In this document: piece after piece, positions 19,730-26,949 of the stretch | Layout: every line of letters begins with the position of its first letter | Position numbering within the stretch: position 1 is the stretch's first letter | DNA from: an uncultured bacterium | GTDB lineage: Bacteria; Bacteroidota; Bacteroidia; Bacteroidales; Bacteroidaceae | Assembly (NCBI GenBank): GCA_945869305.1 | Contig: CAMBOH010000009.1 | Location: forward strand, 1 to 38,901 | Reading direction: 5' to 3' | Length of the DNA stretch: 38,901 bases | Notes under the pieces: model-generated | What the model saw: only the letters and a program-made list of their open reading frames with translations | Database searches by the model: none | What the model was told of the DNA's origin: nothing | Position numbers and translations under genes: made by a program

Positions 19730-21076
19730 TTACATACCGGTATAGTTGTGCGGTGTGATGGCGCGCAGCTCTTTCTTCACTTCTTCGCTGACTTCCAGTT
19801 CTTCGATGAAGTGTGCTATGCGCTCTTGGGTAATGGCCTCGTTGGTGCGGGTCAATGCTTTCAGGGCTTCGTAGGGATGCGGATAAGCCTCGCGGCGCAG
19901 AATGGTCTGTATGGCCTCGGCCACAACAGCCCAGCAGTTGTCGAGGTCACGGCTGATGCTCTCTTCGTGGAGCAGGAGCTTGCGCAGTCCCTTCAGCGTG
20001 CTTTGGAAGGCAATCAGCGCATGGCCTAAAGGCACGCCGATGTTGCGGATTACGGTCGAGTCAGTCAGGTCGCGCTGCAGGCGGCTGATGGGTAACTTGC
20101 GGCTCAGGTGCTCCAGCAGGGCGTTGGCCATGCCCAGATTGCCCTCGGAGTTTTCAAAGTCAATGGGGTTCACCTTGTGGGGCATGGCGCTCGAACCGAC
20201 TTCACCCTGTTTGATGCGCTGCTTGAAGTACTCCATCGAGACGTACTGCCAGAAGTCACGGTCAAGGTCAATCACGATGGTGTGGATGCGCTTCATGGCA
20301 TCGAAGAGGGCGGCCATGTTGTCGTAGTTGCTGATTTGTGTGGTGTACTCCTCGCGCTCCAGTCCCAGCTTCTCGGCTACGAAGCGGTTGCCGAAGGCTT
20401 TCCAGTCGTAGTTAGGATAAGCCACGTGGTGGGCATTGTAGTTGCCGGTTGCGCCGCCGAACTTGGCCGAAACCGGACAGGCATCGAGCAGTCGGAGCTG
20501 TTGCTTGAGGCGGTAGACGAATACCATGACCTCCTTGCCCAAGCGGGTGGGCGAAGCGGGCTGGCCGTGTGTCTTGGCCAACATGGGAATGTCTTTCCAC
20601 TCCTCGGCATAGGCTTCCAGTTGCTGGATGAGTTCCACCAGCAGCGGACGGTAGGTGTTGGCCACTGCTTCCTTCAGCATCAGGGGGAAGGACGTGTTGT
20701 TGATGTCCTGTGAGGTGAGGCCGAAATGCACAAATTCCTTGTAGGCATCGAGCGAGCCGACTTCATCCAGTTTTTCCTTGATGAAGTATTCTATGGCCTT
20801 CACGTCGTGGTTTGTGACGCGCTCAATGTCCTTCACGCGGGCTCCGTCGGCTTCGGAGAAGTTCGTGTAGAAATCGCGCAGGGTGGCAAAGTGTTCGTGC
20901 GGAAAGTCTGCCAACTGGGGCAAGGGCAGTTCGCACAAGGCAATGAAGTACTCTATTTCGACACGCACACGATACTTCATCAGGGCGTATTCGGAGAAGT
21001 AGGGTGCGAGCGGTTCGGTTTTTGAACGATAGCGCCCGTCTATGGGCGAAACGGCAGTCAGGATATCCAGTTCCAT
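19730..21076 (-). CDS. purB: Adenylosuccinate lyase
   Basis: PurB acts twice in purine synthesis: it releases fumarate from SAICAR and converts adenylosuccinate to AMP. The 448-residue product matches the longer E. coli-type form. The fumarase/aspartase signature GSSAMPHKVNPIDFENSEGN carries the catalytic serine in its flexible loop. TSQDINNTS and KTHGQPASPTRLGKE are further conserved active-site blocks. The ATG at 21076 starts the conserved MELDILTAVSPIDGRYRSK region. A TACATTTG promoter box lies 47 bp upstream, so purB probably heads the purB-rluB-asnS unit. No defects are seen. Confidence 0.97.
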   Translation of the reverse strand: MELDILTAVSPIDGRYRSKTEPLAPYFSEYALMKYRVRVEIEYFIALCELPLPQLADFPHEHFATLRDFYTNFSEADGARVKDIERVTNHDVKAIEYFIKEKLDEVGSLDAYKEFVHFGLTSQDINNTSFPLMLKEAVANTYRPLLVELIQQLEAYAEEWKDIPMLAKTHGQPASPTRLGKEVMVFVYRLKQQLRLLDACPVSAKFGGATGNYNAHHVAYPNYDWKAFGNRFVAEKLGLEREEYTTQISNYDNMAALFDAMKRIHTIVIDLDRDFWQYVSMEYFKQRIKQGEVGSSAMPHKVNPIDFENSEGNLGMANALLEHLSRKLPISRLQRDLTDSTVIRNIGVPLGHALIAFQSTLKGLRKLLLHEESISRDLDNCWAVVAEAIQTILRREAYPHPYEALKALTRTNEAITQERIAHFIEELEVSEEVKKELRAITPHNYTGM

Positions 21077-21122
21077 TGTATTGTTGTAGCGAAGAGAGAG
21101 GTATGTTTTACGTTTCTGGCTG

Positions 21123-21130
21123 CAAATGTA
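21123..21130 (-). promoter_or_regulatory. Putative promoter -7 box for purB
   Basis: The minus strand reads TACATTTG, an exact TAnnTTTG match, preceded by AT-rich TATTATATA. It would give a leader of about 40 nt. The heptad repeat block begins only 10 bp upstream of it. Confidence 0.6.
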
Positions 21131-21140
21131 TATATAATAG

Positions 21141-21484
21141 TTTGAAGTTTAAAGTTTGAGAGTTGAAAGTTGAAGGTATGAGAGTCTAAAGTTGAAAGTT
21201 GAAAGTTGAGAGTCTAAAGTTGAAAGTTGAGAGTTGAAAGTTGAGAGTTGAAAGTTGAGAGTTGAAAGTCTAAAGTTGAAAGTTGAAAGTCTAAAGTTGA
21301 AAGTCTAAAGTTGAAGGTTTGAAGTTTAGAGTTGAAGTTTATTGAGTCTGAGCGGACGAATCCGCCGAACAAGCTTCATGCTCAGAAAGTCCGAACGCTT
21401 AACTTCAAACTTCAACTTTAGACTTTCAACTCTCAACTCTCGACTTTCAACATTCAACTTTAGACTTTCAACTTTAGACTTTAG
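21141..21484. repeat. Heptanucleotide-based giant inverted repeat
   Basis: The left arm (21141-21340) is built mostly of 7-bp words GTTGAAA, GTTGAGA and GTCTAAA. The right arm (21401-21484) is built of their reverse complements (TTTCAAC, TCTCAAC, TTTAGAC). The 60-bp spacer holds nested hairpins: CTGAGC/GCTCAG (21348-21385) and GCGGA/TCCGC with a CGAA loop (21352-21365). The block fills the gap between the gltA stop codon and the purB promoter. A 7-bp period cannot keep a reading frame, and no gene is present. Confidence 0.9.
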
Positions 21485-21490
21485 CCTCCT

Positions 21491-22840
21491 TTACCTCTCT
21501 GCCACATCGACATAGTCTCTGGGGTCGGCCACACAGCGGTAGGCAGGACGGATGATGCGGCGCCCGTTGAAGCAGAGTTCTTCGTTGCGATGTGCGCACC
21601 ATCCCACGATGCGGGCCATGGCAAACAGGGGCGTATAGATTTCTTCGGGCAGTCCGATGAGGTCATACACGAAGCCGGAATAGAAGTCGACATTGGCACA
21701 GAGCTTCTTGCCTTCACCCTTCACGCTGTACACAGCCTGAATGGCCAGACGCTCAATGCGCATCATAAACTCAAACTCCTTGACGCGACCCTTTTCGGCT
21801 GCCAGCTTGCCGGCCATTTCACGAAGCAGCACGGCGCGGGGGTCTGACAGCGTATACACCGCATGGCCTATGCCGTAGATGAGGCCGGAACCGTCGTAGG
21901 CATCCTTGCGTACCATGCGGCACAGATAACGGAACAGTTCGCCTTCGTCTTCCCAGTCGTGTACGGCCTGCTTCAGGTGTTCGATCATGTGGTGTACACG
22001 GATATTGGCACCGCCATGCTTCGGACCTTTCAGCGAACCGATGCCTGCGGCAATCGAGGAGTAGGTGTCGGTACAGGTCGAAGAGGTCACGCGCACGGTA
22101 AAGGTGGAGTTGTTACCGCCGCCATGCTCTGCCTGCAAGATGAGCAGCAGGTCGAGCGTGCGGGCATCAAGCGGCGTGTAGTTGTTGCCCAACAGCATGT
22201 ACAGGAAGTTCTCGGCCAGCGAATAGTCCTCTTTAGGGTGACGGATGTGGAGCGAGCGGCCCTGTGTCTTGTGGCGCAACATGTTGTAGGCATAGGCAAT
22301 GATGGTGGGGAACTTCGAAGTCAGCTCTATGCTCTGGCGCATCAGGTTGTCGCGCGAAATGTCATCGGGCGTCGGGTCGTAGGTGTAGAGTTCAAGCACG
22401 CTGCGGGCCAGTATGTTCATGATGTCACTGCCTTCCAGTTCGACAATGCCCACCATGGTCTTGGGCATGAGAGGCATGTTCTCCACCAGAAGGCGGCGAA
22501 ATTCCTCCAGCTCTTCGGCATCGGGCAGATTGCCAGAGAGCAGCAAGTAGGCCACCTCTTCAAAGCCGAAGCGTCCTTCTTCGATTAGCGGACGGGTCAG
22601 GTCGGCAATCTCATAGCCACGGAAGTAGAGTCGGCCCGGTGTAGGTATCAGTCCGTCGGGGGTGCGCTCATAGCCCACCACATTACCGATGTTGGTCAGT
22701 CCCACCAGCACACCTGTGCCGTCTTCATTGCGCAAGCCGCGCTTCACGTCGAGCTTCCGGAACAGTTCGGCATCAATCTTGATGCACCCCTTCATGTTGT
22801 CGGCAAGCTTGTAAATCAAATAATCCTTTTTGTCTGTCAT
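21491..22840 (-). CDS. gltA: Citrate synthase
   Basis: Citrate synthase condenses oxaloacetate and acetyl-CoA at the entry to the TCA cycle, or in anaerobes to the oxidative branch that supplies 2-oxoglutarate and glutamate. The 449-residue product carries GGGNNSTFTVR, SSIAAGIGSLKGPKHGGANI and GIGHAVYTLSDPR, which contain active-site histidines and CoA-contact residues of the family. The ATG at 22840 (MTDKKDYLIYKLAD) was chosen over one at 22939, whose extra 33 residues overlap a promoter-like site and look non-coding. It is separated from purB by the giant inverted repeat and from aroE by a decayed gene. No isocitrate dehydrogenase or aconitase gene is nearby. Confidence 0.94.
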   Translation of the reverse strand: MTDKKDYLIYKLADNMKGCIKIDAELFRKLDVKRGLRNEDGTGVLVGLTNIGNVVGYERTPDGLIPTPGRLYFRGYEIADLTRPLIEEGRFGFEEVAYLLLSGNLPDAEELEEFRRLLVENMPLMPKTMVGIVELEGSDIMNILARSVLELYTYDPTPDDISRDNLMRQSIELTSKFPTIIAYAYNMLRHKTQGRSLHIRHPKEDYSLAENFLYMLLGNNYTPLDARTLDLLLILQAEHGGGNNSTFTVRVTSSTCTDTYSSIAAGIGSLKGPKHGGANIRVHHMIEHLKQAVHDWEDEGELFRYLCRMVRKDAYDGSGLIYGIGHAVYTLSDPRAVLLREMAGKLAAEKGRVKEFEFMMRIERLAIQAVYSVKGEGKKLCANVDFYSGFVYDLIGLPEEIYTPLFAMARIVGWCAHRNEELCFNGRRIIRPAYRCVADPRDYVDVAER

Positions 22841-22925
22841 GTGCGATTGTAAGTCTACAGGGTTAGGCGCGTCAAAATGCGCATAGAGCCGCTCTGGTTG
22901 TTGATATTTTGCGCTGATTCGGCGG

Positions 22926-22933
22926 CGAAGATA
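22926..22933 (-). promoter_or_regulatory. Weak putative promoter -7 box for gltA
   Basis: The minus strand reads TATCTTCG, one mismatch from TAnnTTTG. It is 86 bp upstream of the chosen gltA start and just after the terminator hairpin at 22976-23010. It is plausible by position only. Confidence 0.3.
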
Positions 22934-22975
22934 CAACATTTTGCTTTTATCGCGGCTTTTTTGTGATTAAAAAGC

Positions 22976-23010
22976 AGGGCGCACCCGAAGTTTTGCCCCG
23001 GATGCGCCCT
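22976..23010 (-). terminator. Intrinsic terminator between the decayed gene and gltA
   Basis: AGGGCGCACCCG (22976-22987) pairs with CGGATGCGCCCT (22999-23010), 12 positions with one mismatch and an 11-nt loop. On the minus strand it is followed by GCTTTTTAATC. It would end transcripts from aroE or the decayed gene before gltA. Confidence 0.75.
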
Positions 23011-23088
23011 GAATGCGTCCTGAATGCGCCTTTTTTCGAGGGTCTTGCACGTTTGAACATATATACTTTCGCTACCCTCCGCGACAAG

Positions 23089-23283
23089 CTACTTTTCCTT
23101 CGTGAGCGTGTTCTTTATGGTGACGTTGCCCCAGGCCGTTTCTGTGGTTGAGTTGCCACCGGTCTGTGCTTCCTTGCCAGCTTTTTCTACGGCCTTTCCG
23201 AGTTTCTACAGGAAGCTTTGTGCCTGTGCGCCCTGTATGGTGAGACAGGCGAGGCAGAGAAGAGTGAGGATGCGGTACTTCAA
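23089..23283 (-). pseudogene. Decayed gene for a small secreted protein
   Basis: Reading from a TTG at 23283 on the minus strand gives a clear signal peptide: a short basic start, a hydrophobic core LLCLACLTI, and a cleavage-like GAQAQ. After SFL an in-frame TAG stops it at 23206-23208. Beyond the stop the same frame continues as KLGKAVEKAGKEAQ and WGNVTIKNTL before a second TAG at 23089-23091. The AG-rich helix after the signal peptide resembles small exported Bacteroidales proteins of unknown role. The missing ATG and the internal stop suggest a disabled gene, with TTG and TAG both one base from ATG and AAG. Alternatively a 25-residue peptide is made. It sits 54 bp after aroE. Confidence 0.6.
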
Positions 23284-23337
23284 TTTACAGTGATTTAGTA
23301 TAGTTATTGATTAAGGTTGTCAGATGTATAGGTGTGT

Positions 23338-24090
23338 TCACGCGTGCCACATCTGCCAGGCAGCTTCGGCCTGCAGGTGGAGCATCTCCAGCCCGTTCTT
23401 TACGACAGCACCCTGTTGCTTGCCCAACTCCATAAAGCGGGTTTGCAGCGGATTGTACACCAGGTCGTAGAGCAGGTGTTGCGGTGTGAGCAGGTGGTAA
23501 GGCAGGTCGGGACAGGCATCTGTGTGCGGGTACATGCCCACCGGCGAACAGTTGACAATGACCTTGTGGTCTTGTATGACCGCTTCGGTGAGCTGGGCGT
23601 ACGACAGTCTGCCTGTTCCCTCCGTGCGGCTGACGAGCTGCGGATGGAGTCCCAACTGCTGCAGGCCGTACATCACGGATCTTGAGGCTCCGCCCGTGCC
23701 GAGCACCAAGGCCCGGGTGTGCAGTCCGCTTTGGAGCAGTGGACGGATGGAGCGGCTGAAACCGATGACATCGGAGTTGCAGCCAGTCCAGCGCATGCGG
23801 CCCGAAGGGTCGGTGTGCACGCACACCACATTGACAGCCCCTATGCGCCGGGCATCTTCGCTCAGTTCGTCCAAATAGGGTATGATGGCCTGCTTATGAG
23901 GGATGGTCACGTTGAAGCCCTGCAGGTTTTCCAGGGCACGCAAGTGATCCACGGCCTCTTCAATGTGTTCGAACTCAAAATTGTCATAGCGTGCGGCGAT
24001 GTGCTCACGCTGGAACTTTTCGGCAAAATAGCCGGCCGAGAAGCTGTGACCCAGGGGGTAGCCCAACAGGCCGTATTGTTCTGGTTGCAT
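23338..24090 (-). CDS. aroE: Shikimate dehydrogenase
   Basis: AroE reduces 3-dehydroshikimate to shikimate with NADPH in aromatic amino-acid synthesis. The 250-residue product is slightly shorter than E. coli AroE (272). The N-terminal substrate domain begins YGLLGYPLGHSFSAGYF (shikimate-binding serines). NVTIPHK carries the catalytic lysine, and the nucleotide-binding loop is LGTGGASRSV. NRLYDLVYNP-like motif LLYDLVYNPLQTRF lies near the C-terminus. It is the last gene of the tsaC-clc-aroE run, 36 bp after the chloride channel gene, and is probably co-transcribed with it. No anomaly is seen. Confidence 0.94.
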   Translation of the reverse strand: MQPEQYGLLGYPLGHSFSAGYFAEKFQREHIAARYDNFEFEHIEEAVDHLRALENLQGFNVTIPHKQAIIPYLDELSEDARRIGAVNVVCVHTDPSGRMRWTGCNSDVIGFSRSIRPLLQSGLHTRALVLGTGGASRSVMYGLQQLGLHPQLVSRTEGTGRLSYAQLTEAVIQDHKVIVNCSPVGMYPHTDACPDLPYHLLTPQHLLYDLVYNPLQTRFMELGKQQGAVVKNGLEMLHLQAEAAWQMWHA

Positions 24091-24126
24091 AAGGGTGGAT
24101 TAAGTGGATGGATAACGGCCACAGGG

Positions 24127-25938
24127 TCATTCTTCTGAGAAGTCCTTGATGACCTGCCTGTAGGCTGCCAGAAGACGGGTGCGCGACACAAAGCCTACGT
24201 ATTTGTTCTCAGGTGAGAGCACGGGCAGCGTACCGGCGTCACAATGTGCAAACTTCTCCATGATTGTCTGCATACTGTCATCGGTGCGCAGCGACACCTG
24301 TGGCTGCTGCATGAGTTGTTCGGCGCGGTACATGCGGTAAAGCTCACTGCGGAAGATGATTTTGCGGATGCTGTTGACATTGATGACTCCGAGCAAGCCG
24401 CCTTCGAGCCCTACAACCGCGAAATGCAGCGACTTGCTGGTGCTGATGGCCTGTACGATCTGTCCGAGATACATGTCGGGGCGCAGGCGGGGACGTTCCT
24501 TGTCGATGATGGCATCGAGCGTCATGAGGGTGAGCACCGACTGGTCCTTGTGGTGGGTGAGCAGTTCGCCCTTGCGGGCCAGGCGCATCGCATAGATGCT
24601 GTGACGCTCAAAGGCGTGAATGGTGAGGTATGAAGCGACCGACACAATCATCAGGGGCAGGAAGAGGTCGTAGCCTCCGGTCAGTTCGGCAATGAGGAAC
24701 ACGCCCGTCAGCGGTGCGTGGAACACGCCGCTCATCACGCCTGCCATGCCCAGCAGGGCATAGTTCGTTTCGGGCACAGCCACATCATAGAAGCCATAAC
24801 TGTTCCACAGCCGGGAGAAGACGAAACCGCCGATGCAGCCCAGAAAGAGACTTGGCGCAAACGTTCCGCCGCAACCGCCGCCGCCGTTGGTGGCTGTTGT
24901 GGCAAACACCTTGAACAGCACAATGAGGCACAGGTACAGCAGGAGGAAGTCGGAATGGCCGTAGAACAGGGAGTTGTTCAGCACATTCTCTGCCCCACCC
25001 TCACGGGTGCCGTCGAGCAGGATCGATATGGTGGTGTAGCCTTCGCCATACAGCGGCGGAAAGAAGTAGATGAGCACCGCCAGCACCGCACCGCCCAGCG
25101 CCAGCTTGGCATACATGTTGTGCAAGCGGCCGAACACCTGCTCGAAGGTGTTCATCACGCGGGTAAAGTAGAGGGAAATGAAACCGCAGCACACGCCCAG
25201 CATGACGGCGGTGGGCACGCGTTGCACGGTGAACGGCTCGTTCAGCTCAAAGTTGAACATCGGGGCAGTTCCTGTCCAGGCATAGGTGATGCAGGTGGCG
25301 GTGAGGCAGCTGACCAACAGGGGGAGCAGCGAAGCCATGGTAAGGTCGACCATGAGCACTTCGAGCGTGAACATCAAGCCGGCTATCGGAGCCTTGAAAA
25401 TGCCGGCCACGGCTCCCGATGCACCGCATCCGATGAGCAGAATCATGGTCTTGTGGTCAAGCCGGAACATTTGCCCCAGATGGCTTCCGATGGCCGAACC
25501 TGTCAGCACAATAGGCGATTCCGCCCCGACCGAACCGCCAAAGCCGATGGTCAGGGCTGAGGCTATCACGCTCGACCAGCGGTTGTGGCTGCGTATGTTG
25601 CCCTGCTTGCGCGACAGGGCATACAGTATCTTGGTCACACCGTGGCCTATGTCATCGCGCACGATGTATTTGATGAAGAGGGCGGTCAGGAAGATGCCCA
25701 CCACGGGATAAACCAGAAACAGCCAGTTGGCATGGGTCACATCGAACTGTGAAGTGAGCAGATGTTCGATTTCATGAATGAGCAGCTTGAGCACCTGGGC
25801 CGCCAATGCTGAACCCACACCCACCAACAAGGCGAGGATGAGCAGGAACTGCTTGGGGCTGAGATGCTTTCTGGTCCACACGGAGATGCTGAGCACCATG
25901 CGGTCATTCCAGTTTGACTGACGGTTGGAATTTGACAT
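24127..25938 (-). CDS. CLC-family chloride channel/antiporter with CBS domains
   Basis: This is a membrane anion channel or Cl-/H+ exchanger. The 603-residue protein has about ten hydrophobic helices over residues 30-450, then a cytoplasmic pair of CBS domains (about 470-600) that usually sense adenine nucleotides. The filter motif GGSVGAESPIV has the gating glutamate at E140, and the GGxFxP motif is present as GGCGGTFAPSLFLG. The usual first filter motif GSGIP is not recognisable at its place before the loop at 105-115, which is common in this bacterial subfamily. A downstream in-frame ATG would remove 13 residues. It lies between tsaC (51 bp upstream) and aroE (36 bp downstream). Whether it is a channel or exchanger cannot be decided here. 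Confidence 0.92.
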   Translation of the reverse strand: MSNSNRQSNWNDRMVLSISVWTRKHLSPKQFLLILALLVGVGSALAAQVLKLLIHEIEHLLTSQFDVTHANWLFLVYPVVGIFLTALFIKYIVRDDIGHGVTKILYALSRKQGNIRSHNRWSSVIASALTIGFGGSVGAESPIVLTGSAIGSHLGQMFRLDHKTMILLIGCGASGAVAGIFKAPIAGLMFTLEVLMVDLTMASLLPLLVSCLTATCITYAWTGTAPMFNFELNEPFTVQRVPTAVMLGVCCGFISLYFTRVMNTFEQVFGRLHNMYAKLALGGAVLAVLIYFFPPLYGEGYTTISILLDGTREGGAENVLNNSLFYGHSDFLLLYLCLIVLFKVFATTATNGGGGCGGTFAPSLFLGCIGGFVFSRLWNSYGFYDVAVPETNYALLGMAGVMSGVFHAPLTGVFLIAELTGGYDLFLPLMIVSVASYLTIHAFERHSIYAMRLARKGELLTHHKDQSVLTLMTLDAIIDKERPRLRPDMYLGQIVQAISTSKSLHFAVVGLEGGLLGVINVNSIRKIIFRSELYRMYRAEQLMQQPQVSLRTDDSMQTIMEKFAHCDAGTLPVLSPENKYVGFVSRTRLLAAYRQVIKDFSEE

Positions 25939-25989
25939 AGAGCGGATGTTGAGTACAGGGGTGCTTTTCTTTCAGGAATGGTCTCTTCT

Positions 25990-26640
25990 TCAGCGTATCA
26001 CTTTCACTTCGCCCGACGCGCCGAGCTTGATGATGTTGGAGGCAGGCGGTGTGTGCTTCTCTTCGCGCCGGGATGTACACACGTAGTCTACTGCGGCCAG
26101 AATCTCAGGCGATATGTCAGCAAAGCTGCGTGGGGCAGGTTCGCCGCTCACATTGGCCGATGTCGAGACGATGGCGCGCTTGAAGCGCATACACAGGTTG
26201 CGGCTAAACTCTTCGTGGGTGACCCGTATGCCGACACTTCCGTCTTCTGCCAGGAGGTTGGGGGCCAGGTTGCGCGCGCCGTCATAGATGATGGTGAGCG
26301 GACGGTCGGCCACATCGAGCAGGTCCCAGGCCACTTCAGGCACTTCCTGGACGTAGAACTGCAATTTGGCTTCCGAATCAATCAGGGTGATAAGGGCTTT
26401 GGCATCGCTGCGGCGCTTGATTTCGTACACGCGCTTCACAGCCTCGGCATTGGTGGCATCGCAGCCAATGCCCCAGATGGTATCGGTCGGATAAAGGATG
26501 ACTCCTCCGGCATTCAGTACCTCAAGGGCCTGCCTGATGTCGTCGCGGTATTCACGCAGCCTTCCGCCTTGCACCTCATGGGGCGCAAGGCGGGAAGGAG
26601 CTTCGGTATGTGTAGTTGGATGCTGTTTCTTGTATGACAT
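25990..26640 (-). CDS. tsaC: Threonylcarbamoyl-AMP synthase
   Basis: TsaC/Sua5-type enzymes make threonylcarbamoyl-AMP from threonine, bicarbonate and ATP, the first step of the universal t6A37 tRNA modification. The 216-residue product contains the YrdC domain: GGVILYPTDTIWGIGCDATN, KRRSDAKALITLI, and the STSANVSGEP block near the C-terminus. The ATG at 26640 (MSYKKQHP) was chosen; an upstream start at 26673 adds 11 residues without support. The first ~40 residues are a variable extension. It heads the tsaC-clc-aroE run. No clear promoter box is seen; the upstream gap is filled with repeats. Confidence 0.93.
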   Translation of the reverse strand: MSYKKQHPTTHTEAPSRLAPHEVQGGRLREYRDDIRQALEVLNAGGVILYPTDTIWGIGCDATNAEAVKRVYEIKRRSDAKALITLIDSEAKLQFYVQEVPEVAWDLLDVADRPLTIIYDGARNLAPNLLAEDGSVGIRVTHEEFSRNLCMRFKRAIVSTSANVSGEPAPRSFADISPEILAAVDYVCTSRREEKHTPPASNIIKLGASGEVKVIR

Positions 26641-26700
26641 TGTACGTTGATGGTAAAGAAAGGGCATAAGCATTTAGATGCTACATAATGACCGTATTCC

Positions 26701-26787
26701 AACGCTTTTTCCCTTTCAGAGCGAACTTGCGGCAGCCAACCGCCCCAGAGTGTTTCCCTGGGCTATGCGCTGGTTGCCCCTTCAACG
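26701..26787 (-). repeat. Near-complete inverted copy of the dispersed palindromic element
   Basis: Read on the minus strand the order is GAAGGGGCAAC, then AGCC, CAGGGAAACACTCTGGGG, then CTCTGAAAGGGAAAAAGCG. The same modules run in the same order at 35593-35671. A further fragment GAAAGGGCATAAGCATTT lies on the plus strand at 26659-26676. With the 23-bp array that begins at its end, it fills the 309-bp tsaC-metalloprotease gap (26641-26949), where no gene is visible. Confidence 0.7.
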
Positions 26788-26868
26788 AAGTATATCTTCT
26801 GTCGCGGATGAAGTATATCTTCTATGGCAGATGAAGTATATCTTCTATGGCAGATGAAGTATATCTTC
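26787..26868. repeat. 23-bp tandem repeat, four copies
   Basis: GAAGTATATCTTCT recurs at 26787, 26810, 26833 and 26856, exactly 23 bp apart, joined by ATGGCAGAT or a variant. Each copy contains the near-palindrome GAAG-TATAT-CTTC. The fourth copy diverges after CTTCTT. The array lies between the 3' end of the metalloprotease gene and the tsaC start. Confidence 0.9.
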
Positions 26869-26949
26869 TTGGAAAAGGATGCTGCCTGCTGCGTCAGCGG
26901 CGATGTGCTGCCGCGCGCTTTCAAGTCACATGCCGACAGCACCTCTCCG

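Noticed and set aside
22841-22939. Longer gltA start adding 33 residues
   Set aside because: The extension is basic and unlike citrate synthase N-termini, and it covers the likely promoter; the ATG at 22840 fits the family.
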